Below are positions 5,465 to 13,104 of a DNA stretch of 24,885 bases, piece after piece. The number at the start of each line of letters is the position of its first letter. Within the stretch, counting starts at the first letter, position 1. The notes under the pieces are model-generated. The model saw only the letters and a program-made list of their open reading frames with translations, was not told where the DNA came from and ran no database searches. Source of the DNA: Ruminococcus sp. Lineage in GTDB: Bacteria > Bacillota > Clostridia > Oscillospirales > Ruminococcaceae. A program made the position numbers and the translations under genes. Location of the stretch: assembly GCA_003488415.1 (NCBI GenBank), contig DNLQ01000027.1, positions 1-24,885 of the forward strand. The letters are read 5' to 3'.

Positions 5465-7869
5465 GACTGACCGTCAAACCACTTCCACTCGTTGTTCTCC
5501 CATTCACCGTTTACGCCGTTCTCATACCACTGCCATGAACCGTCATTCATCCATGCACCGTTCTGACCGGGTGTATACCACTCCCATACTCCGTTGTGGG
5601 TATTGCCGTTTGAGCCGGGTACATATTCAGTCCATACGCCGTTGCGGAAGTCGCCGTTGACGCCGGGCTGCTGTGCGGGAGGATCTGTGATCTCCTGCTG
5701 CTGAGGCTCCTCCTGAGGAGCTTCTGTAGGTGCGGGAGCTTCTGTCTCAGCCTGACCGAAGCCGCTTACTGCATTGAATGCGTTCCATACATCCTCGGAT
5801 GTTGCTGAGTATGTGGAGGTCGCAAAGTTGAACACATAGGTTCCCAGAACTGTTCTTGCCTGGTTGTTGAGGTTTGTAAGAGCAACTGTAACGTCAACGT
5901 GCTCACCGGAGCTCTTTACAGGCCACTCGATATATGACATCTCAGGGCAGAGAATGTTGGAAGAGCTCTGTGTTGTGAGCTTTCCGTCTGCATCCTTGAG
6001 CATGAAGTCAAGAACGAAACGTCCCTTTGCTTCGCTGGGGAATGTTACCTTATACACTACCTCGCCGTCAGGGTTCTGACCGTTGCTGACAGAGAACAGG
6101 ATCTCTGTGCCTGCATCGACCTTATCGCCCTTGTTGAGGCTCTGCTTTACTACCTTGCCCTCGGGCTCGTAGGAAGCTACAGACTCTGTCTTGGGCTTGA
6201 GATTTCTGTACTCAGCAAGGGTAACTGCATCCTCTGCGGTAAGACCTACGTAATCCTCTACCTGTACCTGACCTGCGTCGATACCCATACTTACATAGAG
6301 GATAACTGTCATACCCTTGTGTACCTCCTGACCGGGCTCAGGATCTGTCTTGATAACTTCACCCTTCTTTACCTCGGCGCTGGATGAGTTCTTCAGCTCG
6401 CACTCAAGACCTCTTGCATGAAGCTGGTCTTTAGCGATCTCAGCGTTCATACCTACCACTTTAGGAACTTCAACAGTCTCCATTCCCTTGCTGATCTTTA
6501 CTTTTAAAACATCGCCTTTCCGGAATTCGGTTCCGGCGGGAATATCCTGCTCAAAGATCAGACCTGCATCAAGTTCGTTGTACTCAGATCCTGCTTCCTG
6601 AAACTGGATACTGTTGCTGTACTGGTTTACTGCGTCATTGTAGTCCATGCCGTAGAAATCGGGCATAGTATAGTCATTCTTCTGATTGTTGTCCTTCAGC
6701 AGACCGCTGAGAAGGGTAACTATAAAGATTACCGCAACGATGATAACTACGACAACAACTGCGGTGAGTACCGGTACTACCAGTGAAGGACGGTCATCGT
6801 CATCATCATCGTCATCGTCATCTTCATAGTAATCATCATTGACTCTAACGCCTGCGTACTGGGGCTGTGGCTGCATCTGCTGATAGCCCTGAGGCTGTCC
6901 CGCATACTGGGGCTGAGGTGCATACTGAGACTGCTGAGCCTGGTTCATGGCACCTGCTGCGTTCACGTCCATCTGGGTATTGAAGAAGCGTGTGCTTTCG
7001 GTATTTTCATCCTCTTCCTGGTAGTAGCCGAATCTGATCTCGGGATCGTTCTTGAACTTCTCCAGGTCGCCGATCATATCAACAGAACTCTGGTATCTGT
7101 CTGAAGGATCCTTCTCCATAGCCCTGAGTACGATCTCCTCAAGACCGTCCGGGATGTCGGGGTTGACAGCTCTCGGTCTCTCGGGGATGTCACGGGTGTG
7201 CATAAGTGCGATAGCAACAGGATTGTCGCTGTCAAAGGGCTTCTTGCCGGTGAGCATCTCGTACATCATTACACCCACAGAGTAGATGTCGCTCTTTGCA
7301 TCGGTTGTTGTACCGCTTGCCTGCTCGGGGCTGATGTAGTGAACGCTTCCGATAGCCTGATCTGTAGCTGTCTTGCCTTCATCACGGGCGAACTTGGCGA
7401 TGCCGAAGTCCATGACCTTTACTGTGCCGTCATTGAACACCATAATGTTCTGGGGCTTGATGTCACGGTGTACAACGCCCTTGTCGTGAGCGTGCTGGAG
7501 CGCACGGAGGATCTGTACCACGAAGTGGATAGTATCCTTCCAGGAGAGCTTGCCCTCCTTGTTGATGTAGTCCTTGAGAGTCTCGCCGTCGATGTACTCC
7601 ATGATGATATACTGTATGGAGTCTGTGAAGCCGACATCGTAGATCTTAACGATATTGGGGTGATTGAGAACAGCGATAGCCTTTGACTCGTTCCTGAATC
7701 TGCGCAGGAACTCCTCGTTTTCGGAATACTCCTTCTTGAGTATCTTCACTGCTACGACCTTGTTCTCAACAACGTCAGTACCCTTATAGACGTCAGCCAT
7801 TCCGCCGCTGCCTATAAGCTCGGTGATCTCATACCGGCCGTCGAGCTTTTTGCCAATGATCTTGTCCAT
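5458..7869 (-). CDS. prkC: PASTA-domain Ser/Thr protein kinase PrkC/Stk1, with Trp-rich C-terminal repeats
   Basis: This membrane kinase couples cell-wall state to protein phosphorylation. Of 803 residues, 12-270 form a Hanks-type kinase: glycine loop GSGGMADV (20-27), Lys42, HRDIKPQN with Asp136, DFG 154-156, and an activation segment ending SPEQ. A Gln/Pro linker (about 305-340) and ten consecutive Asp residues (350-359) precede the transmembrane helix (about 362-391). Outside are three PASTA repeats (about 398-462, 463-530, 533-597), a beta-rich stretch (about 601-690), a Pro/Glu/Thr linker (about 708-735) and four Trp-rich repeats to the end. PASTA modules bind muropeptides or lipid II in this family. 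The phosphatase gene is 21 bases upstream and rsgA overlaps its 3' end. B. subtilis PrkC lacks the C-terminal tail. Confidence 0.96.
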   Translation of the reverse strand: MDKIIGKKLDGRYEITELIGSGGMADVYKGTDVVENKVVAVKILKKEYSENEEFLRRFRNESKAIAVLNHPNIVKIYDVGFTDSIQYIIMEYIDGETLKDYINKEGKLSWKDTIHFVVQILRALQHAHDKGVVHRDIKPQNIMVFNDGTVKVMDFGIAKFARDEGKTATDQAIGSVHYISPEQASGTTTDAKSDIYSVGVMMYEMLTGKKPFDSDNPVAIALMHTRDIPERPRAVNPDIPDGLEEIVLRAMEKDPSDRYQSSVDMIGDLEKFKNDPEIRFGYYQEEDENTESTRFFNTQMDVNAAGAMNQAQQSQYAPQPQYAGQPQGYQQMQPQPQYAGVRVNDDYYEDDDDDDDDDDRPSLVVPVLTAVVVVVIIVAVIFIVTLLSGLLKDNNQKNDYTMPDFYGMDYNDAVNQYSNSIQFQEAGSEYNELDAGLIFEQDIPAGTEFRKGDVLKVKISKGMETVEVPKVVGMNAEIAKDQLHARGLECELKNSSSAEVKKGEVIKTDPEPGQEVHKGMTVILYVSMGIDAGQVQVEDYVGLTAEDAVTLAEYRNLKPKTESVASYEPEGKVVKQSLNKGDKVDAGTEILFSVSNGQNPDGEVVYKVTFPSEAKGRFVLDFMLKDADGKLTTQSSSNILCPEMSYIEWPVKSSGEHVDVTVALTNLNNQARTVLGTYVFNFATSTYSATSEDVWNAFNAVSGFGQAETEAPAPTEAPQEEPQQQEITDPPAQQPGVNGDFRNGVWTEYVPGSNGNTHNGVWEWYTPGQNGAWMNDGSWQWYENGVNGEWENNEWKWFDGQSW
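5461..5667 (-). repeat. Four tandem Trp-rich repeats at the PrkC C-terminus
   Basis: PrkC residues about 735-803 consist of four units of 16-17 residues: NGDFRNGVWTEYVPGS, NGNTHNGVWEWYTPGQ, NGAWMNDGSWQWYENGV and NGEWENNEWKWFDGQSW. The shared pattern is NG-x4-NG-x-W-x-W/E-Y-x-x-G. The array follows a Pro/Glu/Thr linker, so it would sit at the outermost tip of the extracellular part. The spacing and aromatic content recall choline-binding or glucan-binding wall repeats, but the sequence is not a clean match. A wall- or glycan-binding role is inference. Confidence 0.8.
6793..6822 (-). repeat. Trinucleotide simple repeat encoding ten consecutive Asp in PrkC
   Basis: The run of GAT/GAC codons (gtcatcatc pattern on the plus strand) encodes Asp350-Asp359, preceded by YYED and followed by RPSLVVPVL and the membrane helix. 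It lies on the cytoplasmic side. A mixed GAT/GAC trinucleotide tract could change length by slippage in whole codons without breaking frame. Confidence 0.8.
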
Positions 7870-7890
7870 TGTTTTCCTTCCTTCCTTCTT

Positions 7891-8616
7891 CTATTCGGAA
7901 ATTACCGCAACAGTCACATTGTCACGGCCGCCCTTTTCCAGAGCGAGGTTTATCAGGTCATCTGCGACATTGTCGAATTCTGCTCCGACTATGACGCTGT
8001 ATATTTCATCATCGCTGCAGTAACCGGACAGACCGTCCGAACACAGCAGCAGACTGATTTTGTCTTCATATTCCAGTATAAATGTATCGGCTGCAACCGT
8101 CTTGTCTACGCCTACAGCACGTATCAGAACGTGCTTCTGCGGATGCGTTGAAAGCTCCTCCGCAGTGATCTTTCCCTGCTCAAACAGCAGAGTTGCCACA
8201 TTATGGTCAACTGTTATCTGATACAGTCCGTTATCAGCTATAAGGTACGCCCGGCTGTCGCCCACATTCACTATGAACACTCTGTCCGCCGTGACAAAGG
8301 CTGCCACACAGGTCGTTCCCATACCGAAGTTATTGAAATCCAGTCTCGCTTTGGTGTATATCACGGTATTCGCCGCTGACACCGACGAGAGCAGCAGCTT
8401 CTGCACTGCTTCTTCTCCGAGTCCTTCACTGTAGCCTTCGGAGAAATGGTGGAAGAATTCCTCTACTGCCAGGCTGCTCGCCTCCCTGCCGGAGACCTCT
8501 CCGCCCATGCCGTCGCAAACCACTGCAAGCACATTATGTCCGAAATACTCACATCGGACTGCGTCCTGATTCTCATCTCTTTTCAGACCTATATCGGTCC
8601 TGCATCTGTATCTCAA
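7891..8616 (-). CDS. prpC: PP2C-family Ser/Thr protein phosphatase (PrpC/Stp)
   Basis: A cytoplasmic Mn/Mg-dependent phosphatase that reverses PrkC phosphorylation. The 241 residues contain the PPM motifs in order: TDIGLKRDENQDA (8-19), VVCDGMGG (32-39) with the metal-binding Asp, VGDSRAYL, LLLCSDGLSGY and GGRDNVTVAVI at the C-terminus. Length matches bacterial stand-alone PP2C enzymes. It overlaps the 3' end of rlmN by 4 bases (ATGA) and is followed after 21 bases by prkC, which has a GGAAGGAAGG ribosome-binding site in that gap. The rlmN-prpC-prkC order is the classical Firmicute arrangement, so function can be assigned from both motif and context. Confidence 0.96.
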   Translation of the reverse strand: MRYRCRTDIGLKRDENQDAVRCEYFGHNVLAVVCDGMGGEVSGREASSLAVEEFFHHFSEGYSEGLGEEAVQKLLLSSVSAANTVIYTKARLDFNNFGMGTTCVAAFVTADRVFIVNVGDSRAYLIADNGLYQITVDHNVATLLFEQGKITAEELSTHPQKHVLIRAVGVDKTVAADTFILEYEDKISLLLCSDGLSGYCSDDEIYSVIVGAEFDNVADDLINLALEKGGRDNVTVAVISE

Positions 8617-9671
8617 TCCTTCCCACCTCCGATCGTATCGTTATTACTTCCGGCGTCACGTCTTAGCTGTCCGCACGCCGCTTCTATATCACTTCCGAGA
8701 GTCCTTCGCACTGTTGCATTTATACCTCTCCTGCCAAGCATCTCAGCGAAGGCTGCTGCACCCTGCTTGGGAGTGCGGTAGTTCCTTTCCTTCACCCGGT
8801 TCACAGGGATAAGGTTCACATGGCAGTTGATCCCTCTGAGAAGCCCTGCCAGCTTGTCGGCATCCTCCTTTGAGGAATTTACGCCGTCTATCACGGCATA
8901 CTCAAAGGTTATGCGTCTTCCCGTCCTGCTGATATAGTATCTGCAAGCCTCTATCAGGCTGTCTATATTATATGTCCGGTTCACCGGCATTATTTCACTC
9001 CGGCGTATATTATCCGGACTGTGAAGGGAAATACACAGCGTGAGCTGAAGCTCCATATCCGCAAGCTGTCTTATCCTGGGAACGAGTCCGCAGGTCGACA
9101 GTGATATATGCCTGAGGCTCAGGTTGTTTCCGTCTTTGTGGGAGATAAGGCTCAGGAACTTTGTTACATTATCAAAGTTATCCAGCGGTTCGCCGATGCC
9201 CATAAGCACGACTCCGGCAACACGGACTCCCGTGTCGGCTTCGGTCTGGTATATCTGCATCAGCATCTCTGCCGGTGTGAGGTCTCTGACATAGCCTGCA
9301 ATTGCTGAAGCGCAGAATCTGCATCCCATTTTACAGCCCACCTGAGTGGAGATACATATACTTCTTCCGTAGCTGTACTCCATCAGGACAGTCTCGACAT
9401 AGTTCCCGTCAGAAAGCCTATACAGATATTTTACCGTATTATCTATAGCAGATTCAAGCCTTTTCTGCACAAATAGTCCATTTATACAAAAATTTTCTTT
9501 CAACACCTGGCGCAATTGGACAGATATATCAGTCATCTTGTCGAAATCAAAGACACGTTTCACATGGAGCCACTGAAAAATCTGTTTTGCACGGAATTTT
9601 TTCTCTCCCAGTGCATCAACTGCCTCCCGGAGTTCCTCCAGGCTCAGGCTCAGAATGTCTGTTTTTTCCAT
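8613..9671 (-). CDS. rlmN: Dual-specificity 23S rRNA/tRNA adenine-C2 methyltransferase RlmN
   Basis: This radical SAM enzyme methylates C2 of A2503 in 23S rRNA and A37 of some tRNAs. The iron-sulphur cluster motif is CKMGCRFC (C113, C117, C120 from the chosen start). A SAM-binding MGIGEP follows, and the C-terminal LGSDIEAACGQL carries the cysteine that takes part in methyl transfer. I prefer the ATG at 9671 because an AGGTGA precedes it and the protein then begins MEKTDILSLS like relatives. The ATG at 9686, five codons earlier, has no clear ribosome-binding site but sits right at the rsmB stop and cannot be excluded. It is about 352 residues, normal for the family, and overlaps prpC by 4 bases. 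Confidence 0.96.
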   Translation of the reverse strand: MEKTDILSLSLEELREAVDALGEKKFRAKQIFQWLHVKRVFDFDKMTDISVQLRQVLKENFCINGLFVQKRLESAIDNTVKYLYRLSDGNYVETVLMEYSYGRSICISTQVGCKMGCRFCASAIAGYVRDLTPAEMLMQIYQTEADTGVRVAGVVLMGIGEPLDNFDNVTKFLSLISHKDGNNLSLRHISLSTCGLVPRIRQLADMELQLTLCISLHSPDNIRRSEIMPVNRTYNIDSLIEACRYYISRTGRRITFEYAVIDGVNSSKEDADKLAGLLRGINCHVNLIPVNRVKERNYRTPKQGAAAFAEMLGRRGINATVRRTLGSDIEAACGQLRRDAGSNNDTIGGGKD

Positions 9672-9687
9672 CTGCTCACCTGTCATA

Positions 9688-11007
9688 TCACTTATTGCCG
9701 GCAGCGGCTTTCAGCTTTGCTATAAAGAAGCCGTCACTGCCGAAGTATCCGGGAAATATTGCTGCGCTGCTCCCGAAGCGCTCACCAAGCACACCTGGCA
9801 GCTTTGCAGCCTCAAGTCCGGGACAGCTCTTCAGCAGTCTTGCCACTACCGCCTCGTTTTCCTCACGTCTGAGAGTACAGGTAGAGTACACCATCTCTCC
9901 GCCGGGAGCGAGGTATCGTGCCGCATTCAAAGCTATCTGATACTGTATCTCAGGGAGACCTGCAAAGTCCGCCGGATCCTTGTACTTGATCTCCGGCTTG
10001 CGCCGTATAGCTCCTATACCGGAGCAAGGCACATCACAGAGTACCTTCGTGAACTGCGGGAGATCCGGATCATAGATCCTGGCATCACCTGCTGCTGCGG
10101 TGATATTTTCAAGTCCCAGCCGCTGTGCTCCTTCACGTATCAGCTTCACACGCTTCTCGTGGAGGTCGAAGGCATATATCCTTCCCCTGCCCTCCATAAG
10201 CTCTGCCATAGTGAAGGTCTTGCCGCCGGGAGCTGCACATATATCAAGTACCGTATCCTCCTCCGTGGGAGCAACCGCCATACAGCAGAGCTGTGAGGCG
10301 ATATCCTGTACGTGGAAAAATCCCTTTGCAAAGCCATCCATCCCTGTGACGTCGCCGCTTTCAAGTCTGTATCCGCAGGAGACATACTCTATAGGCTCCG
10401 CACCGCATGACAGTGAACTCAGGAACTCCTCCTCCGTGCAGCGTGTATTGTTGCGCCTTACACATACCGGAGGTCTTCCGAGAGAATCCGAAAGGAGATC
10501 TTCTGCAAGCTCAGCGCCGTAGTCTGCTGTAAGTCCGCCGACCAGCCACTCAGGTGCGGAATACCTTACCTGCATAGCCTCTGAAGGAGACTCCGGAACA
10601 GCATATTTCTTATCATTGCGGATGAAGCTGCGAAGAATAGCATTGACCATTCCTGATGCACTGGTCCTGCCCATCATCTTTGCCAGCTTTACGCTTTCGT
10701 TCACTGCCGCATTGTCGGGAACACTGTCCATATACAGTATCTGGTATATTCCTGCACGGAGTATATTCAGAACAGTGCCGTCCAGCTTTCCCAGAGGGCG
10801 TGAGGACAATCCCGATATTATGTGATCCAGTGTGAGCCGCCGCTCGATGACTCCGTAGTAGACTGCGGAGCAGAGCTTCTTCCCACGCTCATCAAGAGAG
10901 GAATTATCCAGTCCGCTTGAAAGCTGTATATTGGAGTAGCTCCCGCCTGCGAAAGTCTTTGTCAGCAGTCTGACAGCTACATACCTTGCATCATTTTCCT
11001 TGTTCAT
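9688..11007 (-). CDS. rsmB: 16S rRNA (cytosine-967-C5)-methyltransferase RsmB
   Basis: Methylates C967 of 16S rRNA using SAM. The 439 residues show an N-terminal NusB-like RNA-binding domain (about 1-140, with SAVYYGVIERR), then a Rossmann methyltransferase core. The core has DICAAPGGKT (SAM-binding motif I), LCDVPCSGIGAIRRKPEIK (motif IV with the release cysteine) and VYSTCTL (motif VI with the catalytic cysteine). The two-cysteine RsmB/NOL1/NOP2/Sun arrangement is intact. The start overlaps the upstream peptidase gene by 4 bases (ATGA), and the stop is next to rlmN. The same order, rsmB-rlmN-prpC-prkC, is found in B. subtilis. Confidence 0.96.
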   Translation of the reverse strand: MNKENDARYVAVRLLTKTFAGGSYSNIQLSSGLDNSSLDERGKKLCSAVYYGVIERRLTLDHIISGLSSRPLGKLDGTVLNILRAGIYQILYMDSVPDNAAVNESVKLAKMMGRTSASGMVNAILRSFIRNDKKYAVPESPSEAMQVRYSAPEWLVGGLTADYGAELAEDLLSDSLGRPPVCVRRNNTRCTEEEFLSSLSCGAEPIEYVSCGYRLESGDVTGMDGFAKGFFHVQDIASQLCCMAVAPTEEDTVLDICAAPGGKTFTMAELMEGRGRIYAFDLHEKRVKLIREGAQRLGLENITAAAGDARIYDPDLPQFTKVLCDVPCSGIGAIRRKPEIKYKDPADFAGLPEIQYQIALNAARYLAPGGEMVYSTCTLRREENEAVVARLLKSCPGLEAAKLPGVLGERFGSSAAIFPGYFGSDGFFIAKLKAAAGNK

Positions 11008-11690
11008 CGGCTGTTTCTTCTGTTCACCATGGAAAGCAGTCTGAAAAGCTGTATCAGTGATACCACAAGGGATGTCACATAGGTCATAGCTGCTGCGGAA
11101 AGCACCTTTCTTGCAGCAGGTATCTCGTCATGCTCAAGTATAGCATCTTTTTCAAGAGTCTTCAGCGCTCTGCTGCTGGCGTTGAACTCTGTCGGGAGAG
11201 TGACTATCTGGAACACCACTACCGCTGCAAACATGAAGATAGACACATATATCAGCGGTGAAAAACGTGCGGTGTAGTTTGAGATCAGCACACCGATGAG
11301 AAGTACGAAGTACCAGAACTTTGAGCATAATGATACAGCCGGAACTATCTTGCTCCTGATGACTATGGGAGTATAGTTCTCAGCGTGCTGGCACACATGA
11401 CCGCACTCGTGGGCTGCAACTCCGATAGCAGCCACTGAAGTACTGTCGTATACAGCGTCCGAAAGACGGACGGTATTGTCCCTGGGATCGTAGTGATCGG
11501 TAAGGCTGCCGGAGATATGCTCTATCCTGGTATCGTGGAGACCGTTGGCGTCAAGTATCCGCCTTGCCACCTCCGCACCGGTAAGTCCTCTTGAATTTGA
11601 CACCTTACTGTACTTTTTATAGGTAGTCGTAACATTGATCTGCGCCAGTATTGGCAGGAATATCATCACAAGCAGTAATATAAGACTCAT
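11004..11690 (-). CDS. YugP-type membrane zinc metallopeptidase
   Basis: A 228-residue membrane protein of the Zn_peptidase_2 (YugP) family. It has an N-terminal hydrophobic helix (about 1-19), the zinc motif HECGH (94-98) within GVAAHECGHVCQH, and two closely spaced helices (about 118-138 and 145-165). EFNASSRA follows, with Glu168 as the likely third zinc ligand, and a hydrophobic segment lies near the C-terminus (about 200-220). The active site probably lies at the membrane face; the natural substrate is not established for this family. It is inserted between fmt and rsmB, which are adjacent in B. subtilis, and overlaps rsmB by 4 bases. The family call is firm; the role is unknown. Confidence 0.9.
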   Translation of the reverse strand: MSLILLLVMIFLPILAQINVTTTYKKYSKVSNSRGLTGAEVARRILDANGLHDTRIEHISGSLTDHYDPRDNTVRLSDAVYDSTSVAAIGVAAHECGHVCQHAENYTPIVIRSKIVPAVSLCSKFWYFVLLIGVLISNYTARFSPLIYVSIFMFAAVVVFQIVTLPTEFNASSRALKTLEKDAILEHDEIPAARKVLSAAAMTYVTSLVVSLIQLFRLLSMVNRRNSR

Positions 11691-11700
11691 ATGTTCCTCC

Positions 11701-12627
11701 TTATCCCAGCTTTTCGCCCTTTGTGAGCTTCTTTCCCCTCAGGAAGTCCGCAGTCTTCATCCTCTTGCTGCCCTCGAGCTGTACCTCAAGGAAGCGCACT
11801 CCCTTTCCGTCGCCGCAGGCAACTGTGAAGCTGCCGGGATCCGTTATCGTACCCGGCACGGCACCGGCGGTATCACCCGTCAGCTCCGATGCGAACACCT
11901 TCAGTCTCTTTCCGCCCAGCATAGTGAAGCCTGTCACGCCCCGGACGGTATCGTGTATTTTCTTTGCAGCGCCCGTAAAGTCCAGAGCGCTCATTTCCTT
12001 GCGTATCATAGGTGAATAGCAGCTCACGGAGTCGTCCTGCTTCTCCGGAGAGAGGGTACCGTTCTCCAGGGCGTCAAGAGTCTCCGTCAGGACCTCTCCG
12101 CCCATATCTGCAAGACGGCTGTAAAGCTCCTGATAGGTCTCGTTCTCACCTATGGGAGTAACTCTCTTTATCAGCATATCGCCGGTATCAAGTCCCTCGT
12201 TCATCTGCATGGATGTCACACCTGTCTCGGTCTCGCCGTTCAGCAGCACCCAGTTTATCGGGGCTGCACCTCTGTATCTCGGGAGCAGTGAGGCGTGGAT
12301 ATTGATACATCCGTATTCCGGCAGCTCCAGCACCTCCTTCGGAAGTATCTGTCCGTAGGCTGTAACTACTATCAGATCGGGGGCTATTTCCCTCAGTATT
12401 CTCATAGCCTCCGCTGCGTCATCTCCCTTCCGGAAGGACAGCGGCTGGTATACCGGAACTCCGTACTCCGCCGCCGCAGCCTTTACCGGTGTCGGTATCA
12501 GCTTATAGCCTCTGCCCTTGGGCTTGTCCGGCTGGGTGAATACTGCCGCAAGCTCGTGGCTGCTCTCTGCTATAGTGCGGAGACAGGGTACAGCAAACTC
12601 CGGCGTACCCATGAAAACTATCTTCAT
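11701..12627 (-). CDS. fmt: Methionyl-tRNA formyltransferase
   Basis: Formylates Met-tRNAfMet with 10-formyl-THF to make the initiator for translation. The 308 residues begin MKIVFMGTPEFAVPCL, the standard start of the family. The catalytic residues Asn109 and His111 lie in INIHASLLPRYRGAAPI, and Asp147 lies in EGLDTGD. The C-terminal tRNA-binding OB fold covers about 210-308. Length and motifs are typical. It begins 3 bases after the def stop, so formylation and deformylation enzymes are produced from one mRNA. Confidence 0.97.
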   Translation of the reverse strand: MKIVFMGTPEFAVPCLRTIAESSHELAAVFTQPDKPKGRGYKLIPTPVKAAAAEYGVPVYQPLSFRKGDDAAEAMRILREIAPDLIVVTAYGQILPKEVLELPEYGCINIHASLLPRYRGAAPINWVLLNGETETGVTSMQMNEGLDTGDMLIKRVTPIGENETYQELYSRLADMGGEVLTETLDALENGTLSPEKQDDSVSCYSPMIRKEMSALDFTGAAKKIHDTVRGVTGFTMLGGKRLKVFASELTGDTAGAVPGTITDPGSFTVACGDGKGVRFLEVQLEGSKRMKTADFLRGKKLTKGEKLG

Positions 12628-12630
12628 TTA

Positions 12631-13092
12631 TTATTCCTCCCCGGGAGTGAAAAATTCTTCCACTATCTCGGTAAACACATGACCTTCAAGGTGATCGTAC
12701 TCATGGCAGACGCACTGTGCGCCAAGTCCCTGGAAGTCACGCTCGAACCACTCTCCGTTCCTGTCCTGTGCCTTCAGGTGGCACTTTTCGGGACGGGTAA
12801 CGTAGCCCCATACATTCGGGCATGACAGACAGCCCTCCTGGACGTACTGCTTTCCTTCCCTTGCTGTGATCTCCGGATTGATGCACTCAAAGCTGCCCTC
12901 CTCCAGATGCATAATGAACAGTCTCCTGCATATCCCCACCTGAGGGGCTGCAAGTCCTACACCCTCAGCCTTGTTGAGGGTATCGTGCATATCGTCCAGC
13001 AGAGTTGCAAGTCTTGAATCGAACTTATCAACAGGTCTGCAAACCTTGTGAAGCATTTCATCCTTGTCAGTAAGAATCCTTCTCAGTGCCAT
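12631..13092 (-). CDS. def: Peptide deformylase
   Basis: Removes the N-formyl group from nascent proteins. The 153 residues carry all three family motifs: GVGLAAPQV (44-52), EGCLS with metal ligand Cys88 (86-90), and HEYDH (130-134) with two His ligands and the catalytic Glu131. The third motif is usually HEIDH or HELDH; Tyr at the variable position is harmless. It is a short type I/II enzyme without extensions. It lies between priA (12 bases upstream) and fmt (3 bases downstream), the standard Firmicute order. Confidence 0.97.
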   Translation of the reverse strand: MALRRILTDKDEMLHKVCRPVDKFDSRLATLLDDMHDTLNKAEGVGLAAPQVGICRRLFIMHLEEGSFECINPEITAREGKQYVQEGCLSCPNVWGYVTRPEKCHLKAQDRNGEWFERDFQGLGAQCVCHEYDHLEGHVFTEIVEEFFTPGEE

Positions 13093-13104
13093 AGTATCTT
13101 CCTT

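Noticed and set aside
9655..10296. 213-codon plus-strand frame opposite rsmB
   Set aside because: Antisense shadow of a well-supported gene; composition is a by-product of its codon use.
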